58,383 bases of DNA, from positions 1 to 58,383 of the forward strand of contig JANQGC010000173.1 in the NCBI GenBank assembly GCA_028277515.1. The letters run 5' to 3'. The position numbers were made by a program, and so were the translations under genes. Under the pieces are notes generated by a model, which saw only the letters and a program-made list of their open reading frames with translations, was not told the origin of the DNA and did no database searches. Numbering within the stretch: the first letter of the stretch is position 1; every line of letters begins with the position of its first letter. The stretch comes from Anaerolineae bacterium (GTDB lineage Bacteria; Chloroflexota; Anaerolineae; Promineifilales; Promineifilaceae). This document shows positions 51,350-58,383 of this stretch, piece after piece.

Positions 51350-53026
51350 ATGGAGTTTGCAACCATCCTCGCCCAGGAAAGTGGGCTTATCCAACAAGAG
51401 ATAGGATTGGTCCTTCTCTTATCCATTGCCGCCTTAGTAGCCATCATCAGCCGGCGCATCCGGGTCCCTTATACGGTTGCTCTAGTGCTTGTCGGCCTGA
51501 TTCTTTCATTCTTCTCCAATCCTTTCATTTTTGATGTCAGCAGTGATTTCATTCTGGCCATACTCGTTCCCCCACTGTTGTTTGAAGCCACCCTGCAGAT
51601 AAAATGGCACAAGCTGCGCCGGGACATCGTCCCCATTCTGCTATTAGCTCTGCTTGGCACATTATTAGGCACCATTATCGTTGGGGAGATTGTCACCTGG
51701 GTTTTAGATGTTCCGCTCTTAGCAGCCCTGGCATTTGGTGCCTTAATTTCAGCGACAGACCCGGTAGCCGTTATCTCCTTTTTCCGATCACTGGGTGTTA
51801 GCAAACGGCTGGGTTTGCTCGTAGAAGGAGAAAGTTTGCTTAATGATGGTGTGGCCATTGTCTTATTTAGCCTGGCGGTGGGGTTCGCAGGGGCAGGGAT
51901 TAATCCGGCGGACCAGGGGATCACCATCCTGAGTGAGGCGTTTATCGAATTTATCCGCGTGGCTTTTGGCGGCCTCCTGGTTGGTTTAATCCTCGGATAT
52001 ATCGTTTCCTACGGCATCTTGAAAAACGTCGACGATCACTTGATAGAAACCAGCACCACCGTGGCCCTGGCGTTGGGATCTTATGTCATTGCCGAACACT
52101 TTCACGTCAGCGGAATATTAGCCGTGGTCGCTGCCGGGCTGATGGTCGGCAACGTTGGCACTCAAAATACTTCGCCAACAACCCGGTTGACATTGGAAAA
52201 TTTTTGGGAATTCAGTGCCTTTGTAGCCAACTCCCTGGTATTCTTGATTCTCGGATTAGAAATTGAAATTAATCAACTTTTACCCAATATTGGTCCCATC
52301 ATTGTCGCCGTACTGGCCGTCCTCTTCAGCCGGGCGATAGTGGTTTATGGTATTACCTATTTATACTCGCGATTCACTTCACTCAATCAAAAAATTCCAG
52401 TTCCCTACCGGCACATTATGTTCTGGGGCGGCCTACGGGGAGCGATCAGTTTAGCCCTGGCATTGACCCTGACCGGTGATGTGTTTGGCCCGGAATTTTC
52501 CAGGGAACTTCAAGTGATGACTTTTGGCGTTGTCTTATTTACCCTGCTGGTTCAAGGAACAACCATTGAAAATTTCATCCGCCGGTTGGGGTTAGCTGAA
52601 AAACCGGAGCATCTACTGGAACACCAGCGCCGCCAGGCCAAATTATTTGCTAAAAAAGCCGGCCTGCAAGAGATGCAGCGTTTGCGCCAGGAAGGGATGC
52701 TGTTCAAAGATATCTGGGAATCCATCACCTCTGTTTATAACGAAGAGATTAATAAGACCAAAATTGAAATCCGCGACCATCTTGAGGCCCATCCTGAAAT
52801 TGAACAGGATCTCTTTTTGCAAGCACGTACCGATGCTTTACGCGCGGAACGGTCGGCCGTTACTGAAGCGATGCAGGTTGATTTGATTTCCGAACAAATT
52901 TATGAAGAGCTGGTTCATGAGGCTGACAATCGTTTAGGCGCATTAGATTTAATCAAGGACAGTCAAAAAACACAAAGCAAGGAACAAAAATCCACAGATA
53001 ACAAGAGTGGTGAGCATCATGCATAA
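51350..53026 (+). CDS. CPA1-type Na+/H+ antiporter
   Basis: A 558-residue transporter with about 12 membrane helices. ALAFGALISATDPVAVISFF and LVEGESLLNDGVAIVLFSLA contain the conserved Asp residues of the CPA1/NhaP family. A charged, probably coiled, cytoplasmic tail occupies about the last 130 residues (LEHQRRQAKLFAKKAGLQEMQRLRQE). It exchanges Na+ or K+ for H+ at the inner membrane. It starts 34 bases after the decarboxylase and overlaps the UspA-like gene by 8 bases. Its link to isoprenoid metabolism is unclear; it may just be co-transcribed. Confidence 0.88.
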   Translation: MEFATILAQESGLIQQEIGLVLLLSIAALVAIISRRIRVPYTVALVLVGLILSFFSNPFIFDVSSDFILAILVPPLLFEATLQIKWHKLRRDIVPILLLALLGTLLGTIIVGEIVTWVLDVPLLAALAFGALISATDPVAVISFFRSLGVSKRLGLLVEGESLLNDGVAIVLFSLAVGFAGAGINPADQGITILSEAFIEFIRVAFGGLLVGLILGYIVSYGILKNVDDHLIETSTTVALALGSYVIAEHFHVSGILAVVAAGLMVGNVGTQNTSPTTRLTLENFWEFSAFVANSLVFLILGLEIEINQLLPNIGPIIVAVLAVLFSRAIVVYGITYLYSRFTSLNQKIPVPYRHIMFWGGLRGAISLALALTLTGDVFGPEFSRELQVMTFGVVLFTLLVQGTTIENFIRRLGLAEKPEHLLEHQRRQAKLFAKKAGLQEMQRLRQEGMLFKDIWESITSVYNEEINKTKIEIRDHLEAHPEIEQDLFLQARTDALRAERSAVTEAMQVDLISEQIYEELVHEADNRLGALDLIKDSQKTQSKEQKSTDNKSGEHHA

Positions 53027-53522
53027 GATAGTTTGTGCGACACGTGGAGGTGGGGGCAGCCGGGCTGTTCAATTAGCCGCTATTAAACAGGCCAAAGAAA
53101 CCGGCAAGCAACTGGTATTCCTTTATGTCATTTCACCGGGCAATTTAATGGATGTCAGCCCAGTGCTAGAAATGGCCGTTCGCGAAGAGCTTATCTGGCT
53201 GGGCAGATCAATATTGTTTGTCGCTAGGAAGCGCGCCCAGGATGCCGGACTTGATGCCGAAACAGTGATCCGTGAGGGAGAGGTCCTCGACGAAATATGT
53301 CAATATTTGACGGAAAATGAGGTGAGCCTGCTCTTTCTAGGCGCACCTCGCGGAACCTCTTCTCATATTTTCGGTGATGATCCGGTTGAGCGCATTGCCA
53401 AAGATACACATGACAGGACGGGTGTTCCAGTGGAAATCATCCGTCCTGAGGATGTGCAAGAAGAAAAAAACAACAATAAAGGACTAGACATTCATTATGC
53501 TAAAAACGATAACCCTCAATAA
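53019..53522 (+). CDS. UspA-like universal stress protein
   Basis: A 167-residue Rossmann-like protein. MHKIVCATRGGGGSRAVQLAAIKQAKETGKQLVFLYV is the usual N-terminus; LLFLGAPRGTSSHIFGDDPVERIAKDTHDRTGVPVEII is the C-terminal half, where the ATP-binding GxxGxx(S/T) is altered. ATG 53019 overlaps the antiporter stop codon as ATGCATAA; a GTG at 53007 is less likely. A UspA domain coupled to a CPA antiporter may regulate it, an inference from context. Confidence 0.7.
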   Translation: MHKIVCATRGGGGSRAVQLAAIKQAKETGKQLVFLYVISPGNLMDVSPVLEMAVREELIWLGRSILFVARKRAQDAGLDAETVIREGEVLDEICQYLTENEVSLLFLGAPRGTSSHIFGDDPVERIAKDTHDRTGVPVEIIRPEDVQEEKNNNKGLDIHYAKNDNPQ

Positions 53523-55269
53523 TGATCAACAAGCCATGCTCGATGGAAAACAAGGCCGGGCAAAGCAAATGGGCATGCGGCTGGTCCTCGATCTGGCGGC
53601 CGCAGCCGGGGCGTCCCAACTTGTCCCCATCCAAAGTGCGCACCTCTCCGGCGTCTCACCGCTTACCGGGGGATTAGGCTTGCGCCAATTTCTGACCAAG
53701 CTGGCGGGTGATCCGCAAGCCCAGGTCGCCGTTCCAACGACGCTAAACTCGGCCGGGTGTGACGAGGCGCTGTTTCAACAAATGCGCATCACCGCGCCTG
53801 ATTTCTTAGAGCACAATCATGAGATCGTTTCCCTTTACACACGTATGGGTGTGCGGCCGACTCAATCCTGCATCCCCTATGAATGGGAAGGCGTAGTTAA
53901 AGAAGGGACGGCCGCCTGGGCAGAATCCAACGCCATCTGCTTCGCCAATTCATACTGCGATTTGCAAACCAACCGCGAATCTGGTTTATCCGCACTGGCC
54001 GCTGCTCTCACCGGCTACGCCCCCTACTATGGCCTGCTGACCGAAGAAGCGAGACGCCCTAATTTGGCAGTCAAGGTCACGGCCGAATTGATCGATCCGT
54101 CCGATTTCTCTATTCTAGGAGATTGGATTGGCAAGCAGCGCAAGAGCCATTGGAAAATGCCCTATGGTCCCATTCCGGCCATCACAGGTCTGTCGGAAGA
54201 AATCAATCACGAGCAGAAAAAAGCATTATCGGCCGCGGCGGCCAATTATGGCAGCCCCCTACTGTACCTGGGGAATCATCCACCAACCGCTTTTCAAGAT
54301 CATCTGACGTTTACAAAAGAGGATTTGCAAAGCCGTTATGATCAACTACGCCCCAAAAATGCCGTTTCTCTGGTCACTATCGGCTGCCCGCAGGCCTCAA
54401 TGGGCGAACTGCGCGCCGCGGCCGAATACCTGCATGGAGAGAAAGTGACCGCCGATCCCGCCTCTCCGGGCGCGCCGCCACCCTTATGGATCTTCACCTC
54501 GGCCGCTAACAAAGCCATCGCCGAAAAAACAGGCATCGCCAAAATCATCCGCGACAGTGGTGCGTTGCTGCTGGAAAACACCTGCCCAGAGGTCGTTCCC
54601 TACGATCAAACATGGGTGAAACATATCTTGACCAATTCTATGAAAGCGGAACATTACATCACCTCCGGCTTAAACGGCATTCCCACTTTCGTCATGAATT
54701 TATCCAACTGTATTGCTCTATCAACGGGAAAGCTAGAAAATAATGGTCAGGAAAAAGCGGATAAAACGGCAGCCGGCAAACCTGGGATAGGATCGGAGAA
54801 AAAGCCGGTAATTAGTCGAACAGATTTGAAGACCCACCCATTTGAGTCTCATGGTCAGGGTCTGCCTTCACAAAATGATTTCCTAATTAAAGGAGAAGCC
54901 CTGGTCAGCGAAGCCCCTATTACCTTCTTGGGCTTCGTCAACCGGGAAACTGGCGTTATTGAAGAAAAAGGCCATCCCCTCGACGGCCAAAGCATAGCCG
55001 GAAAAATTTTGATATTTCCCAAGGGCAGCGGTTCATCCGTCGCCCCCTACGTCGTCCTGGAACTCTTTTATCGCGGCGTCGCCCCGATGGCCATCATCAA
55101 CACCGATATCGACCAGCACAGCGCCCCTGCCTGCTCCTTAGAGGGCATTCCCTATGCCTATAAGTTTGATGATGATGTCATTGCTAATATAAACTCAGGA
55201 GATCAGATCGAGTTAAGACGAAGCGGTGATGATGCGGCCGTTCGCGTGATCGAGCGAGTAACCAATTAA
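53497..55269 (+). CDS. Fused aconitase X (phosphomevalonate dehydratase candidate)
   Basis: A 590-residue protein joining the large aconitase X domain (DUF521, about residues 1-410; LNNDQQAMLDGKQG, AWAESNAICFANSYCDLQTNRESG, GYAPYYGLLTEEARRP) with the small swivelling domain (DUF126, about 455-585; HPLDGQSIAGKILIFPKGSGSS, GVAPMAIINTDID). In archaea the two are separate subunits of phosphomevalonate dehydratase, an iron-sulfur enzyme that makes trans-anhydromevalonate 5-phosphate. Other aconitase X enzymes dehydrate cis-3-hydroxy-L-proline. The UbiD gene in the same operon favours the isoprenoid role. ATG 53497 overlaps the UspA-like gene by 26 bases and aligns with the family start. The Ser/Lys-rich linker around residues 415-450 joins the domains. 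Confidence 0.85.
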   Translation: MLKTITLNNDQQAMLDGKQGRAKQMGMRLVLDLAAAAGASQLVPIQSAHLSGVSPLTGGLGLRQFLTKLAGDPQAQVAVPTTLNSAGCDEALFQQMRITAPDFLEHNHEIVSLYTRMGVRPTQSCIPYEWEGVVKEGTAAWAESNAICFANSYCDLQTNRESGLSALAAALTGYAPYYGLLTEEARRPNLAVKVTAELIDPSDFSILGDWIGKQRKSHWKMPYGPIPAITGLSEEINHEQKKALSAAAANYGSPLLYLGNHPPTAFQDHLTFTKEDLQSRYDQLRPKNAVSLVTIGCPQASMGELRAAAEYLHGEKVTADPASPGAPPPLWIFTSAANKAIAEKTGIAKIIRDSGALLLENTCPEVVPYDQTWVKHILTNSMKAEHYITSGLNGIPTFVMNLSNCIALSTGKLENNGQEKADKTAAGKPGIGSEKKPVISRTDLKTHPFESHGQGLPSQNDFLIKGEALVSEAPITFLGFVNRETGVIEEKGHPLDGQSIAGKILIFPKGSGSSVAPYVVLELFYRGVAPMAIINTDIDQHSAPACSLEGIPYAYKFDDDVIANINSGDQIELRRSGDDAAVRVIERVTN

Positions 55270-55311
55270 TTGTGACGCATTCTTTCAGCATTGCGCTTAC
55301 CAATCGTTTTA

Positions 55312-55341
55312 TTGTAAGTCAATACTTACTTATGGTAAAAT
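55312..55341 (+). promoter_or_regulatory. Promoter with operator of the TetR gene
   Basis: TTGTAA (55312-55317), 18 bases and TAAAAT (55336-55341). Inside, GTAAGT-CAAT-ACTTAC (55314-55329) is a perfect 6-4-6 inverted repeat, a probable autoregulatory operator. Confidence 0.65.
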
Positions 55342-55372
55342 GGCCAGCGGGAAAACAAGAAGGACAATAACC

Positions 55373-55945
55373 ATGCCGAAAATTGTCAGGGATGAAAAAA
55401 TATACCAGGCAGCCATTCAGGTAGTGATTGATCGCGGCTATACAGGCGCGACAACCAACCAGATCGCGCAAACGGCTGAGATTAGCGAAGTCACCCTCTT
55501 TCGGAAGTACGGCAGTAAAGCCGTACTAATTAAGCAAGCTATCGCGGCGATCGCGAAGCAAATTGACATCGGTACATCCGTCCGCTATTCAAGCGATGTC
55601 GTTGCCGATTTGCTGCGCGTGGTGCATTTATACCAGGAGTCGGCCGCGATCCATGGCCAGTTTTTCTATACCCTACTACTGGAAATTCCGCGTAATCCAG
55701 AACTTTCTGATTTAATTGATTTGCCAATGACGATGATCAGCCAGGTCGGGCAGCTTTTGGTCCGTTATCAAGAGGAAGGTATTTTACGCCAGGAACATCC
55801 GCTGCATGCCGTAGCCGGCCTGCTCGGCCCACTGATGGTGCTCAATATGATGCGCGGCGTCAAGCCGGCCGGCCCCTTGCCGGACATTGACTTAACAGCC
55901 CACGTGCACCAATTTTTAGACGGCCGTAGGCTGGTGGATGCTTAG
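55373..55945 (+). CDS. TetR-family transcriptional regulator
   Basis: A 190-residue repressor. The N-terminal helix-turn-helix reads AAIQVVIDRGYTGATTNQIAQTAEISEVTLFRKYGSKAVLIKQAI, followed by an all-helical ligand domain. I start at ATG 55373 (MPKIVRDEK) because the longer frame from 55340 would begin inside the -10 element; GAAGGA precedes the chosen start. A palindrome lies in the promoter. The regulated genes beyond itself and the ligand are unknown. Confidence 0.85.
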   Translation: MPKIVRDEKIYQAAIQVVIDRGYTGATTNQIAQTAEISEVTLFRKYGSKAVLIKQAIAAIAKQIDIGTSVRYSSDVVADLLRVVHLYQESAAIHGQFFYTLLLEIPRNPELSDLIDLPMTMISQVGQLLVRYQEEGILRQEHPLHAVAGLLGPLMVLNMMRGVKPAGPLPDIDLTAHVHQFLDGRRLVDA

Positions 55946-55966
55946 ATGGTTTGTTTTCTCATGGTG

Positions 55967-56022
55967 TGACAGTCACTTATTTCTTCTATTCGGGGAGATC
56001 GTAGCGATTCAAGTGACTGTCA
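55967..56022. repeat. Inverted repeat with 12-bp arms, GTGACAGTC type
   Basis: TGACAGTCACTT (55967-55978) and AAGTGACTGTCA (56011-56022) are exact complements around 32 bases, in the convergent gap after the TetR gene. The GTGACAGTC core also occurs at 8560-8568. It may also terminate transcription, although a U-tract is weak. Confidence 0.55.
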
Positions 56023-56051
56023 ATTGTTAAAAATATCTGGCAATCCTCTGC

Positions 56052-57590
56052 TCATTCCTTTAATGGAAAAAGTAGTTTCAATTCCGTTCCCCAATCTCCA
56101 CTGGCTATCGACACTTGTCCCTGGTGCCGGTTGATTATTTCCTGCACAATCGCCAGACCTAATCCACTACCCGGATAATCGACCGTATTTCGACCGCGAT
56201 GAAAGCGCGAGAATAACATATCAAGATCTTCCTTGACAATGCCAATGCCCGTATCTTGAACCAGGATACAAGCATCATTTCCATTCTGGGAAAGCGACAA
56301 AGAAATACGGCCGGGTGCAGGAGTAAATTTGATGCTGTTGTCCAAAATATTCATGAGCGCGCGTTGTAATTGGGTTTCATCCCCTATAACAAAAATCGGT
56401 TTTTCAGGCAACGTCATCATAAAGGATAAGTTCACCTGCTCAGCCTGAGAAGCATAGATCTCCCCGATTTGTTGAACCAGACCGGTCAAATCAACCGCTT
56501 CAAGGCGCTCCATTGAACTCTCTGCTTCCAGCATCGACAATTCCAATAAGCTGTCCGATAAATCCTGCAAACGCTGAGCCTGTTCTCGCGCCCGAGAAAC
56601 GCGCTGTTTTTGCTCGGGATCATTGCTATCCTCTATTAGCTGTAAATCGGTCTGCAGGGCTGTCAGGGGCGTATGCAGCTCATGGGCGGCATCGGCCGTA
56701 AATTGGCGCAAAGAAAGCACCGTACCTTCTACCTGGTCGGCCATACGATTGAATGAACTGCCCAACAAACCCAGCTCATCCATGCGATGAACGTTGGCGC
56801 GTGCGCCTAAATCGCCGTCGGCCATCCGGCTGGTCACCGCCGTTAGAGCGAGCAATGGTTTTGTCAGGCGGCGGCTGACTAACCAGCCAGCAACCGCAGC
56901 AAGCAGCACGGCGGCCGATCCGGCAATGAACCAGCCCAAGGCCACGCTGTCTATTATTTCTCGGCCATATGCCGGTCCCTGCAGCAAACGGACCCAACCT
57001 AAAACACCTACTGATGAATCAACAATGGGAACATCAACAACCAGATCGGAGAGTACGCCACCGGACCCCGTTTCCCTGCCCAGGTTGAAGCCAAATAAGG
57101 ATCCCTGGGCCGGCAAACGACTGGTGCGGGTTATTGTGCGCTGGCTTGATATTTCATTGCCCTCAATATTTTCATCTTCCTCCACGACAATAACCACCTC
57201 TTCCGTCACCGAGCCCAGCGTCTCAAAGAGATTAAACTCTTCTTCCGTGCTCACAGCGATGGCTGGGCTTATAAAATCCACCTGGCCGGAATCGGCGATT
57301 ATCTCATTATCCAACTCATCCAAGATTTGAATTCGCGTTTGAATGAGGAAAGCGTAACCGGAAATTCTAGGTTCTAGTGCCGGCGGATCGCCTGCTGCCA
57401 TCAATGGCGCCAATTCATCAGCGATAGCCATTGCATTATCCCGCAGATAAAGTCGCTCTTGTTGGCGATAATAGCTACGTAGCGTGCCAATCAGGGCAAC
57501 GCCCAGGGCCAGAACTGCCAGCAAGGCGATGCCCGCATAACTTAATGGAAGCTGCCAGCGTAAGGAACGAAGACGAGATGGTGAATTCAT
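56052..57590 (-). CDS. Membrane sensor histidine kinase
   Basis: A 512-residue kinase. It has two membrane helices (about residues 15-35 and 215-240) around a ~180-residue extracytoplasmic sensor, then HAMP, a HisKA dimerisation domain with the phosphoacceptor His303 in DAAHELHTPLTAL, and an ATPase domain with DNSIKFTP (N box), DTGIGI and GSGLGLAIVQEI. All catalytic boxes are intact. It follows the small anchored protein after 44 bases on the same strand. A cognate response regulator is not in the window; it may lie beyond the right edge. Confidence 0.92.
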   Translation of the reverse strand: MNSPSRLRSLRWQLPLSYAGIALLAVLALGVALIGTLRSYYRQQERLYLRDNAMAIADELAPLMAAGDPPALEPRISGYAFLIQTRIQILDELDNEIIADSGQVDFISPAIAVSTEEEFNLFETLGSVTEEVVIVVEEDENIEGNEISSQRTITRTSRLPAQGSLFGFNLGRETGSGGVLSDLVVDVPIVDSSVGVLGWVRLLQGPAYGREIIDSVALGWFIAGSAAVLLAAVAGWLVSRRLTKPLLALTAVTSRMADGDLGARANVHRMDELGLLGSSFNRMADQVEGTVLSLRQFTADAAHELHTPLTALQTDLQLIEDSNDPEQKQRVSRAREQAQRLQDLSDSLLELSMLEAESSMERLEAVDLTGLVQQIGEIYASQAEQVNLSFMMTLPEKPIFVIGDETQLQRALMNILDNSIKFTPAPGRISLSLSQNGNDACILVQDTGIGIVKEDLDMLFSRFHRGRNTVDYPGSGLGLAIVQEIINRHQGQVSIASGDWGTELKLLFPLKE

Positions 57591-57634
57591 TATTCTATTT
57601 TAGAGGAAGGTTCGGTTGGGCCAAATACCAGGAC

Positions 57635-58231
57635 TCATTCAAATGCACCTCCACCGAGGGGTCCAAACACCAGCACATCGGCAATGACTCGATCTCCACG
57701 ACGCTCACCCCATACCTGGATCTCCATCTGTTCTTTCATGTCATCTGCGCTGCTCGCCGGGCTAAGTTCTTGTTTAATGGTCACTTCCCCACTCTGATCA
57801 GGCTGCTGCCCGGCAATATCGGTCACATCCCGGTACAACTGGGTGTCTCGCGTCAACACGACTTCCAATTCCGGTCCATTAGTACTGGGCACAACCGATG
57901 TCTCTTCCTGGCCGGTGGCCGAATTGACCTGAACTTCGACGGATAATTCAACATCTCCTGTTCCGACGGTCAAAACATCATCCTCTCGGCTCACCACGAT
58001 GCCAAAAGCTTCTGCCTCCGCATCAGGCAGTTCATCTGCGGGAAGGATCGTGGTTTGCACGCTGACCGGGACACCGTCATTACCCACCTGCACAGACTGC
58101 ATGACCCTTCCCCCACCAGCTGATGGCCTCTCCGGTTCAGAATTAGCCAGAAGCTGCACGGCCGTATAAGTTCCGCCAATCAGTAAGGCCATAATAAGTA
58201 TCGCCGAAACAAAAATGAGCACTCGTTTCAT
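57635..58231 (-). CDS. Small anchored extracytoplasmic protein
   Basis: A 198-residue protein with one N-terminal membrane helix (VLIFVSAILIMALLIGGTYTAV) and an exported domain of about 170 residues with a small beta-domain (FGIVVSREDDVLTVGTGDVELSVEVQV) similar to OB-type DUF5666 domains. The ATG at 58231 has GGAGG five bases upstream, so the frame start at 58243 is rejected. It precedes the histidine kinase and may share its operon, so it could be an accessory sensor, though this is a guess. No clear promoter was identified in the remaining 58244-58383. Confidence 0.65.
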   Translation of the reverse strand: MKRVLIFVSAILIMALLIGGTYTAVQLLANSEPERPSAGGGRVMQSVQVGNDGVPVSVQTTILPADELPDAEAEAFGIVVSREDDVLTVGTGDVELSVEVQVNSATGQEETSVVPSTNGPELEVVLTRDTQLYRDVTDIAGQQPDQSGEVTIKQELSPASSADDMKEQMEIQVWGERRGDRVIADVLVFGPLGGGAFE

Positions 58232-58383
58232 GATAACCTCCATAAGTGAGGAACCCGGTTATTGAACAATAATCAGATTCCTCTTGCTGCTTAGAAACAA
58301 ACCGTTTCAAATTGTCATTAGTATCTAAAAGGTGAGGCATAATAGGGTGAAAAGGACACGGCAGATCGATTGTCATTAGGTCC

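Overview
The window looks like a piece of a Chloroflexota genome, most likely an Anaerolineae-like lineage. This is inference from gene content: lipoproteins with Thr-Pro linkers and PD40/WD40 propellers, a SARP-kinase-STAND giant regulator, a DUF234 ATPase, a UbiD/aconitase-X pair as in the archaeal-type mevalonate pathway, and moderate GC with a striking excess of the hexamer CGGCCG. No rRNA, phage, intact IS element or CRISPR array was seen.

Layout. (1) 1-6251: a lasso-peptide-like RiPP cluster. It has an asparagine-synthetase-type cyclase, a fatty-acyl-AMP ligase/ACP/acyltransferase fusion, an HPr-kinase-like Ser kinase, and a 47-codon precursor gene with its own consensus promoter. The core ends in Ser-Ser and has Asp at position 9. 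A decayed nitrilase follows (6340-7055). (2) 7064-9175: DUF1684 protein, DsbA-like thioredoxin, and tadA abutting tRNA-Ser(CGA). (3) 9327-15810: a very large alpha-2-macroglobulin-like lipoprotein with a lost thioester. (4) 15916-21234, minus strand: membrane polyferredoxin plus YtkA-like lipoprotein, acyl-CoA dehydrogenase plus PRC-barrel protein, NUDIX hydrolase plus response regulator. (5) 21394-25334: ComEC and a DUF234 ATPase behind a 51-bp near-perfect palindrome.

(6) 25398-39753, all minus strand: a MacAB/LolCDE-like ABC cassette (permease, HlyD-type adaptor, ATPase fused to an AbrB-like domain, double solute-binding lipoprotein, second ATPase). It lies directly downstream of a 1641-residue regulator that joins a SARP domain, Ser/Thr kinase, STAND ATPase, helical repeats and a cytoplasmic OppA-like peptide-binding domain. 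A remnant of the DUF234 ATPase lies on the far side of the cassette. (7) 39896-45667: four secreted or lipid-anchored proteins (PD40 propeller, four-repeat lipoprotein, a secreted unknown, FGE-sulfatase/LysM lipoprotein). (8) 45691-45892: a compact minus-strand transcription unit with a consensus promoter, a strong Shine-Dalgarno, an 18-codon ORF and a terminator. (9) 45939-49843: thiamine pyrophosphokinase, ftsZ with an elaborate promoter, and an SH3b/PD40 lipoprotein.

(10) 49993-55269: a tight four-gene operon of UbiD-family decarboxylase, Na+/H+ antiporter, UspA-like protein and fused aconitase X. The enzymes fit the phosphomevalonate to isopentenyl phosphate branch of the archaeal mevalonate pathway. 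(11) 55312-58231: a TetR regulator with its operator, then a sensor histidine kinase and a small anchored protein.

The strongest candidates for something new are the lasso cluster with lipidation and phosphorylation enzymes, the SARP/kinase/STAND/peptide-binding receptor beside its ABC cassette, and the 18-codon small transcription unit.
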